A DNA stretch of 64,000 nucleotides from Bradyrhizobium arachidis. Lineage in GTDB: Bacteria; Pseudomonadota; Alphaproteobacteria; Rhizobiales; Xanthobacteraceae. The position numbers were made by a program, and so were the translations under genes. The notes beneath the pieces were generated by a model. That model saw only the letters and a list, made by a program, of their open reading frames with translations. It searched no databases and was not told the origin of the DNA. The stretch is taken from contig NZ_CP077970.1 of the NCBI RefSeq assembly GCF_024758505.1, forward strand, positions 8,370,001 through 8,434,000, read 5' to 3'. Positions 26,318-37,061 of this stretch are shown in pieces; positions within the stretch are counted from its first letter, which is position 1, and the number at the start of each line of letters is the position of its first letter.

Positions 26318-26369
26318 GGGGAACCTTCCTGTTAGGACCGCACATTGACGGCGCGCCGTCGCATCCCTT

Positions 26370-26394
26370 AACGCAGGCGATCAGCCGCAGTTCC
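26370..26394 (-). promoter_or_regulatory. EcfG-type general stress promoter of dps
   Basis: On the minus strand: GGAAC (26394-26390), 16 bases, CGTT (26373-26370). This equals the alphaproteobacterial EcfG consensus GGAAC-N16/17-CGTT. Transcription would begin near 26362, about 45 bases before the dps ATG. Confidence 0.8.
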
Positions 26395-26408
26395 TGCCCA
26401 GGAACTGC
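26387..26408. repeat. Perfect inverted repeat between dps and methyltransferase genes
   Basis: Ten-base arms GCAGTTCCTG and CAGGAACTGC with a 2-base spacer. The left arm contains the -35 part of the dps promoter, so a protein bound here would compete with EcfG RNA polymerase. It could also be a chance palindrome around GGAAC. Confidence 0.55.
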
Positions 26409-26430
26409 CTCCCCGGGACCCCTAGGTGTC

Positions 26431-27135
26431 ATGGACGACTGGATCGATTATTACGATTCCACGCATACGATTTATGTCAGCAAGCTGCATCGCGACCTGC
26501 ATTTCCAGATCATCGCGCGCGACATCATCGGCTACATCTCCGCATCGGACGCGACCGTGCTCGACTATGCCTGCGGCGAGGCGCTGTCGGCGGGCCAGGT
26601 CGCAGCCGCCTGCGGCAAGCTGATCCTGGCCGAGCCCGCGCCCGGCGTGCGCGGCCGGCTGATCGCGCGTTTTGCGCCGAACACCAAGATCCGCGTCCGC
26701 TCGCTCGATGACGTCAGGAAGATGACCGAGCAATCGGTCGACCTGGTCGTGATGAACTCGGTCGCGCAATACATGACGCCGGACGAGCTCGACGCAGCAT
26801 TCACGGCGATCCGCCGGCTGCTCAAGCCGTCCGGAAAGCTGGTGCTGGGCGACGTGCTGCGGCCGGAGGTCGGCATGGGCCGGGACGTGACCGCGCTGCT
26901 CTCCTTCGGCGCGCGCCACGGCTTTCTCAAGGATGCGCTGGTCGGGCTGATTTCGACGGCGCTCTCCGACTACCGGCACCTGCGCTCGCGCGTCGGGCTG
27001 CAGCGCTACAGCGAGGACGAGATCACGGCAAAACTCGCCGCCGCCGGATTCTCGGCGCAGCGGGCCCACACCAATATCGGGCACAACCGCTGGCGCATGA
27101 CCTTCATCGCGCGGCCGACCTTTGCGCGCGGTTAG
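26431..27135 (+). CDS. SAM-dependent methyltransferase (class I)
   Basis: A 234-residue protein. The SAM-binding motif is ATVLDYACGEALSAGQVA (motif I), followed by VDLVVMNSVAQYMTPDEL (motif II) and a Rossmann core with LKPSGKLVLGDVLRPE. This fits the Methyltransf_11-type fold. The substrate is unknown. The start is ATG 26431; a weak GTG lies at 26427. It is divergent from dps. Confidence 0.82.
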   Translation: MDDWIDYYDSTHTIYVSKLHRDLHFQIIARDIIGYISASDATVLDYACGEALSAGQVAAACGKLILAEPAPGVRGRLIARFAPNTKIRVRSLDDVRKMTEQSVDLVVMNSVAQYMTPDELDAAFTAIRRLLKPSGKLVLGDVLRPEVGMGRDVTALLSFGARHGFLKDALVGLISTALSDYRHLRSRVGLQRYSEDEITAKLAAAGFSAQRAHTNIGHNRWRMTFIARPTFARG

Positions 27136-27189
27136 GGTTAATGAATAGCTGAGGTGGCCTGTCGCACCCCGATCGGCGATGATCCCTGC

Positions 27190-27265
27190 GGCCCGGTGGC
27201 GGAAGCGTCAACGCGGGGACGGTGCATCGTCCTTTATCCTGGTTCAAATCCAGGCCGGGTCTCCA
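27190..27265 (+). tRNA. tRNA-Cys-like gene with a 6-base anticodon loop
   Basis: A 76-base cloverleaf can be drawn. The acceptor stem is GGCCCGG/CCGGGTC (one G-U pair), and the T arm is CCTGG-TTCAAAT-CCAGG. The encoded 3' end is TCCA, giving the U73 typical of tRNA-Cys. The anticodon stem GGACG/CGTCC encloses only GTGCAT, with GCA after the T. A normal loop has 7 bases. The D arm is weak (3-base stem GCG/CGC, no GG in the loop). It may be a minor tRNA-Cys or a decayed one. Confidence 0.5.
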
Positions 27266-27470
27266 GCCTTCGCGGCTCTGCCGCTTCGGCTAGGCGAGCC
27301 AGCCTGCCACGCCGTAGCTCAACGAGCGGAGGCGGGCCTTCGCTGCTCCGCAGCTCTGGCTCGGCAAGCCCTATCATAGCGAAGGCTGCCACGGCGAAGC
27401 CCGAAGGGCGAAGCCGGGCTTCGCGCCGACGGGGCTCCGCGCGGCGCAGCCGCACTAGAGGCTCACCTCG
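27266..27470. repeat. Degenerate GC-rich repeat tract after the tRNA-like gene
   Basis: Units such as GCCTTCGCGGCTCTGCCGC, GCGAAGGCTGCCACG, GCCTGCCACGCCGTAGCTC and GAAGCCCGAAGGGCGAAGCCGGGCTTCG repeat in both orientations. I recall similar tracts in Bradyrhizobium. No gene is seen. Confidence 0.6.
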
Positions 27471-27473
27471 TCT

Positions 27474-27845
27474 TCAATCCGCCTCGACCACATCGCACTC
27501 GGACAGAGGCTGAAGCCGATCGGCATCCTTGGCCGCTGAGTTGATCACGGCATCGAGCAGGCCCGGGAAGCGCGCGTCCAGATCCTCACGCCGCAGCCGC
27601 ATCAGGCGGCTGGTGCCGACGATGCGGGTCTGCATCAGCCCGCATTCGCGCAGCTTGGCAAAATGGTAAGCGAGGTTCGACTTGCCGGCGAGGCCGTTGA
27701 AGTCGCCGCAACGAAGTTCGCTGCTGACACGTTCTTGCTGGGCGAGTTGGTAGACGATCGCCAGGCGGATCGGATCGCTCAGGCAATCCAGGACCATCGG
27801 CAGCTCGATTTGCTCGCGTGTGGGATGGAGAGGCGTGCGGCTCAT
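27474..27845 (-). CDS. ArsR-family regulator
   Basis: A 123-residue winged-helix repressor: LPMVLDCLSDPIRLAIVYQLAQQERVSSELRCGDF, then KSNLAYHFAKLRECGLMQTRIVGTSRLMRLR. Divergent to an MFS exporter gene with two GTTCAAT-type palindromes between them, so it probably represses the exporter and itself. Three cysteines are present but no clear metal site is obvious. Confidence 0.87.
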   Translation of the reverse strand: MSRTPLHPTREQIELPMVLDCLSDPIRLAIVYQLAQQERVSSELRCGDFNGLAGKSNLAYHFAKLRECGLMQTRIVGTSRLMRLRREDLDARFPGLLDAVINSAAKDADRLQPLSECDVVEAD

Positions 27846-27875
27846 GGTCCGTAATCATAGCAAAGGGTCCGCAAT

Positions 27876-27941
27876 GTTCAATAGTTCTTGAACTTATTGA
27901 CAGGCATATCGTCGTGATCAATAGTTCAATAAACATTGAAC
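27876..27941. promoter_or_regulatory. Two operator palindromes in the ArsR-MFS divergent promoter
   Basis: GTTCAA-TAGTTC-TTGAAC (27876-27893) and GTTCAAT-AAAC-ATTGAAC (27924-27941) are both symmetric and share the half site GTTCAAT. The second lies 14 bases before the MFS ATG. The arrangement fits cooperative repression of both genes by the ArsR protein. Confidence 0.65.
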
Positions 27942-27955
27942 ATAGGACTTCTCCA

Positions 27956-29125
27956 ATGAGCGTGTTCTGGCTGGCCTTGGCTGCCTTCGCGATCGGAACC
28001 GAAGGCTTTGTAATTGCAGGTCTTTTACCGGCGATCGCGGGCGACCTGTCGATCTCCGTGTCGGCGGCTGGGCAGTTGGTCACTGCTTACGCCCTCACCT
28101 ATGCGGTGGGCTCGCCGATCCTGGCCGTGACATTGAACAACATCGACCGCCGGACCGTGCTGGCACTGGCGCTCTCGACCTTCATCGCCGGAAACCTCGC
28201 AGCGGTGGTCGCCACAGGCTACGTGCTGCTGCTGGCTTCGCGGATGCTGATGGCCCTGGGCGCCGGGCTTTGCATGCCGACGGCGCTGGCCGTGTCGGTG
28301 GCAGTCGCCGCGCCCGAACGGCGCGGCCGCGCGGTCGCACTGGTCACTTCCGGCATTACGGTCGCGACCGTCCTCGGCGTTCCCCTCGGCAATCTCGTCG
28401 GCAGCCTGCTCGGCTGGCGCGCGACGTTCGTCATGGTCGCGCTGCTTGGTGCCGTCGCGCTCGCCGGGCTCCTGCTCGGCCTGCCTCGCGGGCTACCGCG
28501 GAACACCGCTTCGCTCGCCGAACGGCTGGCGGTGGCCCGTCACAGCAATGTGCTGATCGCGCTTCTGATTACTGTTCTATGGGCGCTCGGCGGCTTCACC
28601 GTTTTCACCTATTTCGCGGTCCCGCTGCGCGGCCTCGGATTCGATGCTTCGCAAATCAGCCTTGCGCTGCTTGTGTTTGGCGGAGCGGCCGCGATCGGGA
28701 ACATGCTCGGCGGCATTCTGGCCGACCGGCTCGGCACGCTCGCGACCGCCGCGCTCGGGCTCGCCGGCATGGCGAGCGCGCTGATCCTGCATTCGCTGGT
28801 CCTGAAGCTGATGCCGGGGCAGGCGCATTATGCGGTGCTGGGTGCGATCTTCCTCTGGGGCATCTCGGGCTGGGCGTTCTATCCGGCCCAGGTCGCCAGC
28901 ATCATCCGGATCGAGCCGCAGGCCTCGATGATCGCGCTCTCGCTCAACGCCTCGGCGATGTATCTGGGCTTTGCCATAGGCGGTGCCCTGGGCGGCGCGG
29001 TGCTGGCGACACTCTCGCCAAATGACCTCGGCTGGATCGGCGGCTCGAGCGTTGCGGCCTCGCTTCTGGTGCATCTTGCCCGTGGCTGGCAGGCGCGGCC
29101 CAAATCGCTGAAAATTGCCGGTTGA
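27956..29125 (+). CDS. MFS transporter (DHA1 family drug or sugar efflux)
   Basis: A 389-residue 12-helix exporter. Signs: FAIGTEGFVIAGLLPAIAGDLSIS in TM1, the A-motif-like NNIDRRTVLALAL between TM2 and TM3, LGVPLGNLVGSLLGWRATF (motif C region), and GGILADRLG between TM8 and TM9. The family (AraJ-like) exports drugs, sugars or dyes. The start is ATG 27956; the frame extends further upstream only through the operator. It is followed by a rho-independent terminator at 29213. Confidence 0.9.
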   Translation: MSVFWLALAAFAIGTEGFVIAGLLPAIAGDLSISVSAAGQLVTAYALTYAVGSPILAVTLNNIDRRTVLALALSTFIAGNLAAVVATGYVLLLASRMLMALGAGLCMPTALAVSVAVAAPERRGRAVALVTSGITVATVLGVPLGNLVGSLLGWRATFVMVALLGAVALAGLLLGLPRGLPRNTASLAERLAVARHSNVLIALLITVLWALGGFTVFTYFAVPLRGLGFDASQISLALLVFGGAAAIGNMLGGILADRLGTLATAALGLAGMASALILHSLVLKLMPGQAHYAVLGAIFLWGISGWAFYPAQVASIIRIEPQASMIALSLNASAMYLGFAIGGALGGAVLATLSPNDLGWIGGSSVAASLLVHLARGWQARPKSLKIAG

Positions 29126-29212
29126 TGGGCGTTTTTCGGGGTTTCGCCGCCCCGGAATCTGGTCTAAGACCCACCCGCGCGCGAGGGAGACTACCCCGCG
29201 CTCTCGGCTCAG

Positions 29213-29240
29213 GGGACGCGCAGTAGCGCGCCCTTTTTTT
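29213..29240 (+). terminator. Hairpin with T run in the carB leader
   Basis: GGGACGCGC-AGTA-GCGCGCCC forms a GC stem with one bulged A, followed by seven T residues. It lies 87 bases after the MFS stop and only 30 bases before carB ATG. CGCGCT at 29196-29201 can pair with AGCGCG inside the stem, so an alternative fold exists. Confidence 0.75.
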
Positions 29241-29269
29241 GTGCCCAATTCCCAGTCCGGCGAGAGTTG

Positions 29270-32734
<3,465 letters not shown>

Positions 32735-32738
32735 TCCG

Positions 32739-32815
32739 TTAGCGGGGGGCCGAGCTCCCGCTAAGTGATTGGCGGTGAAGCCACAATGGCCGGAGGAACT
32801 GTCCGGACGTTGTGG
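32739..32815 (+). terminator. Two hairpins after carB
   Basis: TTAGCGGG and CCCGCTAA (32739-32764) form a perfect stem. CCACAATGGCCGGA and TCCGGACGTTGTGG (32781-32815) form a second, imperfect stem followed by TTGTTCTGTT. The second may terminate weakly; the first lacks a T run. They sit in the 215 bases before greA, which must also hold the greA promoter. Confidence 0.5.
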
Positions 32816-32949
32816 TTGTTCTGTTCCGGCGCCAGACCCACATAACCCTTCCGGCGGCCATGTGTTCGGCCCGCGGAAACACTGACGAATCAAAGGTTGC
32901 CTGCGCTCTCCGATTGTTGGGGGCGCACGACCGGAGGACGAGAGAGACG

Positions 32950-33423
32950 ATGGAAAAGGTTCCGATGACCGTGGCCGGCTTTGCCGCGCTCGGGGAAGAG
33001 TTGAAGAAGCGCCAGTCCGAGGACCGTCCGCGGATCATCGAGCATATCGCGGAGGCGCGCTCGCACGGAGACCTCTCGGAGAACGCCGAATATCACGCCG
33101 CGAAGGAAGAGCAGTCCCACAATGAGGGCCGCATCGCCGAGCTCGAGGACAAGCTCGCGCGCGCCGATATCATCGACATCTCAAAGCTCTCTGGCGACAC
33201 CATCAAGTTCGGCGCGACCGTCACCCTGGTCGACGAGGACACCGAGAAGAAGACGGTGTGGCAGATCGTCGGCGAGGTCGAGGCCGACGCCAAGAAAGGC
33301 CGCATCTCCATCACCTCGCCGCTCGCGCGCGCGCTGATCGGCAAGAAGAAGGGCGCTTCCGTCGAAGTCAACACGCCCGGCGGCGCCAAGGCCTATGAGA
33401 TCACCAAGGTCGAGTGGCGCTAG
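32950..33423 (+). CDS. greA: Transcription elongation factor GreA
   Basis: A 157-residue factor that reactivates backtracked RNA polymerase by stimulating transcript cleavage. The N-terminal coiled coil has the acidic tip ([21 protein letters not shown], with Asp and Glu), and the C-terminal FKBP-like domain has [17 protein letters not shown]. Start ATG 32950, preceded by GAGAGAGACG. A strong terminator follows 27 bases after the stop. In alphaproteobacteria greA often follows carB. Confidence 0.97.
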   Translation: MEKVPMTVAGFAALGEELKKRQSEDRPRIIEHIAEARSHGDLSENAEYHAAKEEQSHNEGRIAELEDKLARADIIDISKLSGDTIKFGATVTLVDEDTEKKTVWQIVGEVEADAKKGRISITSPLARALIGKKKGASVEVNTPGGAKAYEITKVEWR

Positions 33424-33449
33424 TCACTATCCGCCCAATTCATCGAAAA

Positions 33450-33477
33450 GGCCGCGCCTCCTGCGCGGCCTTTTTTT
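33450..33477 (+). terminator. Rho-independent terminator of greA
   Basis: GGCCGCGC-CTCCT-GCGCGGCC, a perfect 8-base stem, then seven T residues. It lies 27 bases after the greA stop. Confidence 0.95.
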
Positions 33478-33575
33478 GTGTCGCAACGTGTCCGGCGGCG
33501 GCCTGACACGATTGTGAACGGCCCGTTCCTCGGTCATCCTTGAGTCTGCTGCTCAGGACCTCAGAGGAGGACACG

Positions 33576-33974
33576 ATGGACGTCGATCGCATCGCCGCGC
33601 AGAGCCAGCCCTATTTGCTCAGCCTCTTCCGCTTCATCACCGGACTCCTGCTGTTTCAGTTCGGTGTCGCAAAGCTGTTCAAGTTTCCGGCGGTCGAGAT
33701 GTTCGCCGAGGTCACGCCGCTGTCGCTGTTCGGTGTTGCCGGCATGATCGAGCTCGTGCTCGGCGGTCTGTTGATGCTCGGGCTCCTGACACGGCTCGTC
33801 GCCTTCGTCCTGTCCGGCGAGATGGCGTTTGCCTATTTCATCGAGCATCTGCCGCACAGCTTCTTTCCGCTCGTCAATGACGGCACGCTGGCGATCCTGT
33901 TCTGCTTCGCATGCCTCTATCTGGCGTCGGCCGGCGGCGGGCCGATCAGCGTCGACGCGATGCGGCGGGCGTAG
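33576..33974 (+). CDS. DoxX-family membrane protein
   Basis: A 132-residue four-helix inner-membrane protein of the DoxX family: LLSLFRFITGLLLFQFGVAKLF near the start, GVAGMIELVLGGLLMLGLLTRLVAF, and FCFACLYLASAGGGPISVDA. Family members are linked to thiosulfate oxidation or oxidative stress, but this one is unassigned. AGAGGAGG stands eight bases before ATG 33576; the frame is open to 33540. It ends three bases before the Lrp gene stop on the other strand. Confidence 0.86.
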   Translation: MDVDRIAAQSQPYLLSLFRFITGLLLFQFGVAKLFKFPAVEMFAEVTPLSLFGVAGMIELVLGGLLMLGLLTRLVAFVLSGEMAFAYFIEHLPHSFFPLVNDGTLAILFCFACLYLASAGGGPISVDAMRRA

Positions 33975-33977
33975 ACT

Positions 33978-34457
33978 TCACCGCCGCCCCTTCACCTCGA
34001 GCGGCACGGCGGCTTCGTATTTGGAGTTGTGCAGCACCAGCGACGTGCGGACGTTTCGGACATGCGGGGCGGCCGTGAGGTGCGTGACGAAATCCTGGAA
34101 GGTCGCCATGTCGGGCGCGACGCATTTGAGGATGAAGTCGACCTCGCCCGACAGCATCCAGCACTCCCGTACCAGCGGCTCGGCGCGGACGAACTCCTCG
34201 AAGGCGCGCAAATCCGCCTCCGCCTGGCTCGACAGATGCACGGCGGCAAACACGGTGACGTCGAAACCGAGCTTTCGCGGGTCCAGGAGTCCACGATAGC
34301 CGTGGATGTAGCCCTCTTCCTCCAGCGCGCGGACCCGGCGTAGGCAGGGCGGCGGCGAGATGCCGACGCGTTTGGCGAGTTCCACATTGGTGATTCGCCC
34401 GTCGGCCTGGATCTCGGCGAGAATTTTGAGGTCGATCTCGTCTAGGTTCCGCGACAC
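33978..34457 (-). CDS. Lrp/AsnC-family regulator
   Basis: A 159-residue regulator: the helix-turn-helix LDEIDLKILAEIQADGRITNVELAKRVGISPPPCLRRVRALEEEGYI, then a RAM effector-binding domain with GFDVTVFAAVHL and ECWMLSGEVDFILKCVAPD. I start it at GTG 34457, preceded by AGGAG at the right distance; the frame is open to 34538. It is divergent from trxB, a layout I recall in other Rhizobiales, and may sense an amino acid. Confidence 0.9.
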   Translation of the reverse strand: MSRNLDEIDLKILAEIQADGRITNVELAKRVGISPPPCLRRVRALEEEGYIHGYRGLLDPRKLGFDVTVFAAVHLSSQAEADLRAFEEFVRAEPLVRECWMLSGEVDFILKCVAPDMATFQDFVTHLTAAPHVRNVRTSLVLHNSKYEAAVPLEVKGRR

Positions 34458-34726
34458 GTGATTGGAACTCCTGGCCTTATGGCGGTATCGGATGGCTTCG
34501 TCGCAATCCTCATAGCCCAGACTGGCGAAGATGCGCAATTTTATTGCGCGTGCACCGCACAGGACTTTCGTTCCAAGGTGGAAAATTCGGAGTGATGGGC
34601 TGCAATTCTTGCATAGCTGGCTGGAAGGCTTAGATTAGCTCTGACATTTCAGCGCCTCCGCGGCGCCTTCCCAGGCACTTTCCGCGCCCGCGCTGCAACT
34701 CCCCCGAGAGAGAGGCACCGGTCAAC
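34458..34726. promoter_or_regulatory. Divergent lrp-trxB promoter region
   Basis: About 270 bases between the GTG of the Lrp gene and trxB ATG. It includes an AT-richer segment around 34530-34560 and TTGCATAGC near 34610. No clear palindrome for Lrp is seen, and no gene. Confidence 0.4.
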
Positions 34727-35692
34727 ATGCGCGCGCCCATCCATGCCAAGGTCGTCATCATCGGCTCCGGCCCCGCCGGCTACACGGCGGCGATCTACGC
34801 CGCGCGTGCGATGCTCGAGCCGATCCTGATCCAGGGCATCCAGCCGGGCGGCCAGCTCACCATCACCACCGACGTCGAGAACTATCCGGGCTTCGCCGAC
34901 GTGATCCAGGGCCCGTGGCTGATGGAGCAGATGGAGAAGCAGGCGGTGCATGTCGGCACCAAGATCGTCTCCGACCTCGTCACCAAGCTGGAGACCGCGC
35001 AGCGGCCGTTCCGCCTCACCTGCGATAGCGGTGACGTCTATCTCGCCGACACCGTGATCCTCGCGACCGGCGCGCAAGCGCGCTGGCTCGGGCTGCCGTC
35101 GGAAGCGAAGTTCCAGGGTGGCGGCGTGTCGGCCTGCGCCACCTGCGATGGCTTCTTCTATCGCAGCAAGAACGTCGTGGTGGTCGGCGGCGGCAACACT
35201 GCAGTCGAGGAGGCCCTGTACCTCACCAACCATGCCTCGCAGGTCACCATCGTGCATCGTCGCGATCATTTCCGCGCCGAGCGCATCCTGCAGGAGCGTC
35301 TGTTCAAGCACCCGAAGATCAAGGTGATCTGGGACTCCGCCGTCGACGAGATCTGCGGCACCGAGAACCCGAACAAGGTCACCCATGTTCGCTTGAGGAA
35401 CGTCAAGACCGGCGCGCTGACCGACGTGCCGACCGACGGCATCTTCATCGCCATCGGGCACGCACCCGCGACCGAGCTCGTCAAAGGACAGGTGAAACTG
35501 AAACCGTCGGGCTATGTCGAGGTCGCCCCCAACTCGACCGCCACCTCCGTGCCGGGCCTGTTCGCCGCAGGCGACGTTGCCGACGAGACCTATCGTCAGG
35601 CCGTGACAGCCGCCGGCCTCGGCTGCATGGCGGCACTGGAAGCCGAACGATACTTGGCCCTGCGCGCCAGCGAGCGCGCCGCAGCGGAATAG
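34727..35692 (+). CDS. trxB: Thioredoxin-disulfide reductase TrxB
   Basis: A 321-residue NADPH-dependent flavoprotein that reduces thioredoxin. FAD motif GSGPAGYTAAIYAARA, redox pair Cys137-Ala-Thr-Cys140 in ACATCDGFFY, NADPH motif VGGGNTAVEEALYL with HRRDHFRAE, and the C-terminal FAD motif GLFAAGDVAD. Length typical for the bacterial low-Mr class. A LysR gene starts only six bases later and is probably co-transcribed. Confidence 0.97.
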   Translation: MRAPIHAKVVIIGSGPAGYTAAIYAARAMLEPILIQGIQPGGQLTITTDVENYPGFADVIQGPWLMEQMEKQAVHVGTKIVSDLVTKLETAQRPFRLTCDSGDVYLADTVILATGAQARWLGLPSEAKFQGGGVSACATCDGFFYRSKNVVVVGGGNTAVEEALYLTNHASQVTIVHRRDHFRAERILQERLFKHPKIKVIWDSAVDEICGTENPNKVTHVRLRNVKTGALTDVPTDGIFIAIGHAPATELVKGQVKLKPSGYVEVAPNSTATSVPGLFAAGDVADETYRQAVTAAGLGCMAALEAERYLALRASERAAAE

Positions 35693-35697
35693 AGATC

Positions 35698-36621
35698 ATG
35701 CCCAGATCACGCGACGGATTTACAGATATGGATTGGGACAAGCTGAAGGTGTTCCACGCTGCGGCGGAAGCGGGGAGCTTCACGCATGCCGGCGAACAGC
35801 TCGGCCTGTCGCAATCAGCGGTGTCACGCCAGGTCTCGGCGCTGGAGCAGGAGCTCTCGGTCTCCCTGTTTCACCGCCATGCCCGCGGCCTGATCCTCAC
35901 CGAGCAGGGCGACCTGCTCTTCCGCACCGCGCATGACGTGTTCATGCAGCTTCAGGCGGCGCGCGCAAAACTCACCGACAGCCGCGAGCGGCCGAGTGGC
36001 GACCTCAAGATCACCACCACGCCCGGCGTCGGCATCAACTGGCTGATCCCGCGTCTCGGCGAGTTCACCGCGCTCTATCCGGAGATCAGGATCTCGCTGA
36101 TCGTCACCGACGAGGAGCTCGACCTCTCGATGCGCGAGGCCGACGTCGCGATCCGCACCCGCAAGCCGACGCAGCCGGATCTCATCCAGCGCAAGCTTTT
36201 TGCGATGGGCTTCCATGCCTATTGCTCGCCGGAATACATCAAGCGCTTTGGCACGCCGCGGACGCTGGAGGAGCTCGATGCGCACCGCATCATTACGCTC
36301 TCGGACGGCAACTTCGCGCCGCATCTGCAGAACCGCAACTGGCTTGTCGAAGCCGCCCGCAACGGCAGCGGCCCGCGCGAGGCCTATTTCCGGGTCAACA
36401 ACATCCTCGGCCTCGTGCGCGCCTGTCAGCAGGGACTCGGGATCGCGGCACTGCCGGACTATCTGGTCGAGGACCAGAGCCGCTTGGTGCAGCTCTTCGG
36501 CGAGTCGGATTCGATCCAGCTCGATACGTATTTTGTCTATCCGGAAGAGCTGAAAACCGTCGCGCGCGTGCAGGTGTTCCGCGACTTCGTGGTGAGCAAG
36601 GCGCAGCGCTGGCCGTCCTGA
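35698..36621 (+). CDS. LysR-family regulator
   Basis: A 307-residue regulator. HTH: WDKLKVFHAAAEAGSFTHAGEQLGLSQSAVSRQVSALEQEL. The effector domain continues with PSGDLKITTTPGVGINWLIPRL and FRVNNILGLVRACQQGLGIAALPDYLVE. The start may be ATG 35698, or ATG 35728 (MDWDKL), which is closer to usual LysR starts. Because it follows trxB by six bases it may be an oxidative-stress or thiol regulator; that is inference. Confidence 0.9.
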   Translation: MPRSRDGFTDMDWDKLKVFHAAAEAGSFTHAGEQLGLSQSAVSRQVSALEQELSVSLFHRHARGLILTEQGDLLFRTAHDVFMQLQAARAKLTDSRERPSGDLKITTTPGVGINWLIPRLGEFTALYPEIRISLIVTDEELDLSMREADVAIRTRKPTQPDLIQRKLFAMGFHAYCSPEYIKRFGTPRTLEELDAHRIITLSDGNFAPHLQNRNWLVEAARNGSGPREAYFRVNNILGLVRACQQGLGIAALPDYLVEDQSRLVQLFGESDSIQLDTYFVYPEELKTVARVQVFRDFVVSKAQRWPS

Positions 36622-36793
36622 TTTCCGCATGACTGACATGCGACCTCGGCGGTTGCTGCAAGGCGTCAGGCGAGCCCATACTGTTTTCACGCTGAGCTTT
36701 CGCGTTGCGCATTTGTCCCCCTCCTCCAGTGGCGCGAGCGTTCAGTAATCCCTCTTGGAAGGTGATTGTGTCGGCCTCACGTGGCCAATACCT

Positions 36794-36824
36794 AAGCCGG
36801 GCTCTTTCGGGCCCGGCTTTTTTT
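36794..36824 (+). terminator. Rho-independent terminator downstream of the LysR gene
   Basis: AAGCCGGGC and GCCCGGCTT form a perfect 9-base stem around TCTTTCGG, followed by a T run. It lies 173 bases after the LysR stop. Confidence 0.9.
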
Positions 36825-36856
36825 CTGTCGGATTCGGCCTTCGCTTTCCGCGCGTG

Positions 36857-36885
36857 TTGACAGTTCCGCGCAGCCCGCGCATCAT
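36857..36885 (+). promoter_or_regulatory. Candidate sigma-70 promoter of a small RNA
   Basis: TTGACA at 36857-36862, a 17-base spacer, then CATCAT at 36880-36885 (four of six matches to TATAAT). It follows a terminator and precedes a terminated, non-coding segment. Confidence 0.55.
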
Positions 36886-36921
36886 TTGCCAATGATCACG
36901 AAGTCGTGCGCAGCCATCTCG

Positions 36922-36946
36922 AAAAAAGGCCCCCATCCGGGGCCTT
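36922..36946 (-). terminator. Hairpin with T run on the minus strand
   Basis: AAGGCCCC and GGGGCCTT form an 8-base stem. Six A residues at 36922-36927 give a T run on the minus strand, so it could terminate leftward transcription. On the plus strand it is an internal hairpin of the candidate sRNA. Confidence 0.45.
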
Positions 36947-36991
36947 GGGATATTTGCGCGCAGTAGCTACGTCGTCATCGCCGCATTCTCA

Positions 36992-37019
36992 AAACCCCGC
37001 CGTCTGGACGGGGTTTTTT
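36992..37019 (+). terminator. Rho-independent terminator of the candidate small RNA
   Basis: AAACCCCG and CGGGGTTT pair across a 9-base loop and run into six T residues. It stands 42 bases before the DapA-family gene. Confidence 0.85.
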
Positions 37020-37061
37020 CATGTGCCCTCCGTCGCAGACCAAACTGACAGGAGAAGGAAC

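Larger units (their letters stand above)
36892..37019 (+). ncRNA. Candidate small RNA, about 128 bases
   Basis: Between the candidate promoter at 36857 and the terminator at 36992-37019 there is no convincing open frame. It contains an internal hairpin (AAGGCCCC/GGGGCCTT, 36926-36946). The 3' hairpin AAACCCCG/CGGGGTTT with its T run would be the typical end of a Hfq-type sRNA. Transcript ends are predicted, not measured. I do not recognise a named family. Confidence 0.45.

Noticed and set aside
27266..27470. CRISPR array
   Set aside because: The tract after the tRNA-like gene has degenerate, overlapping, inverted units with no regular spacers and no cas genes.
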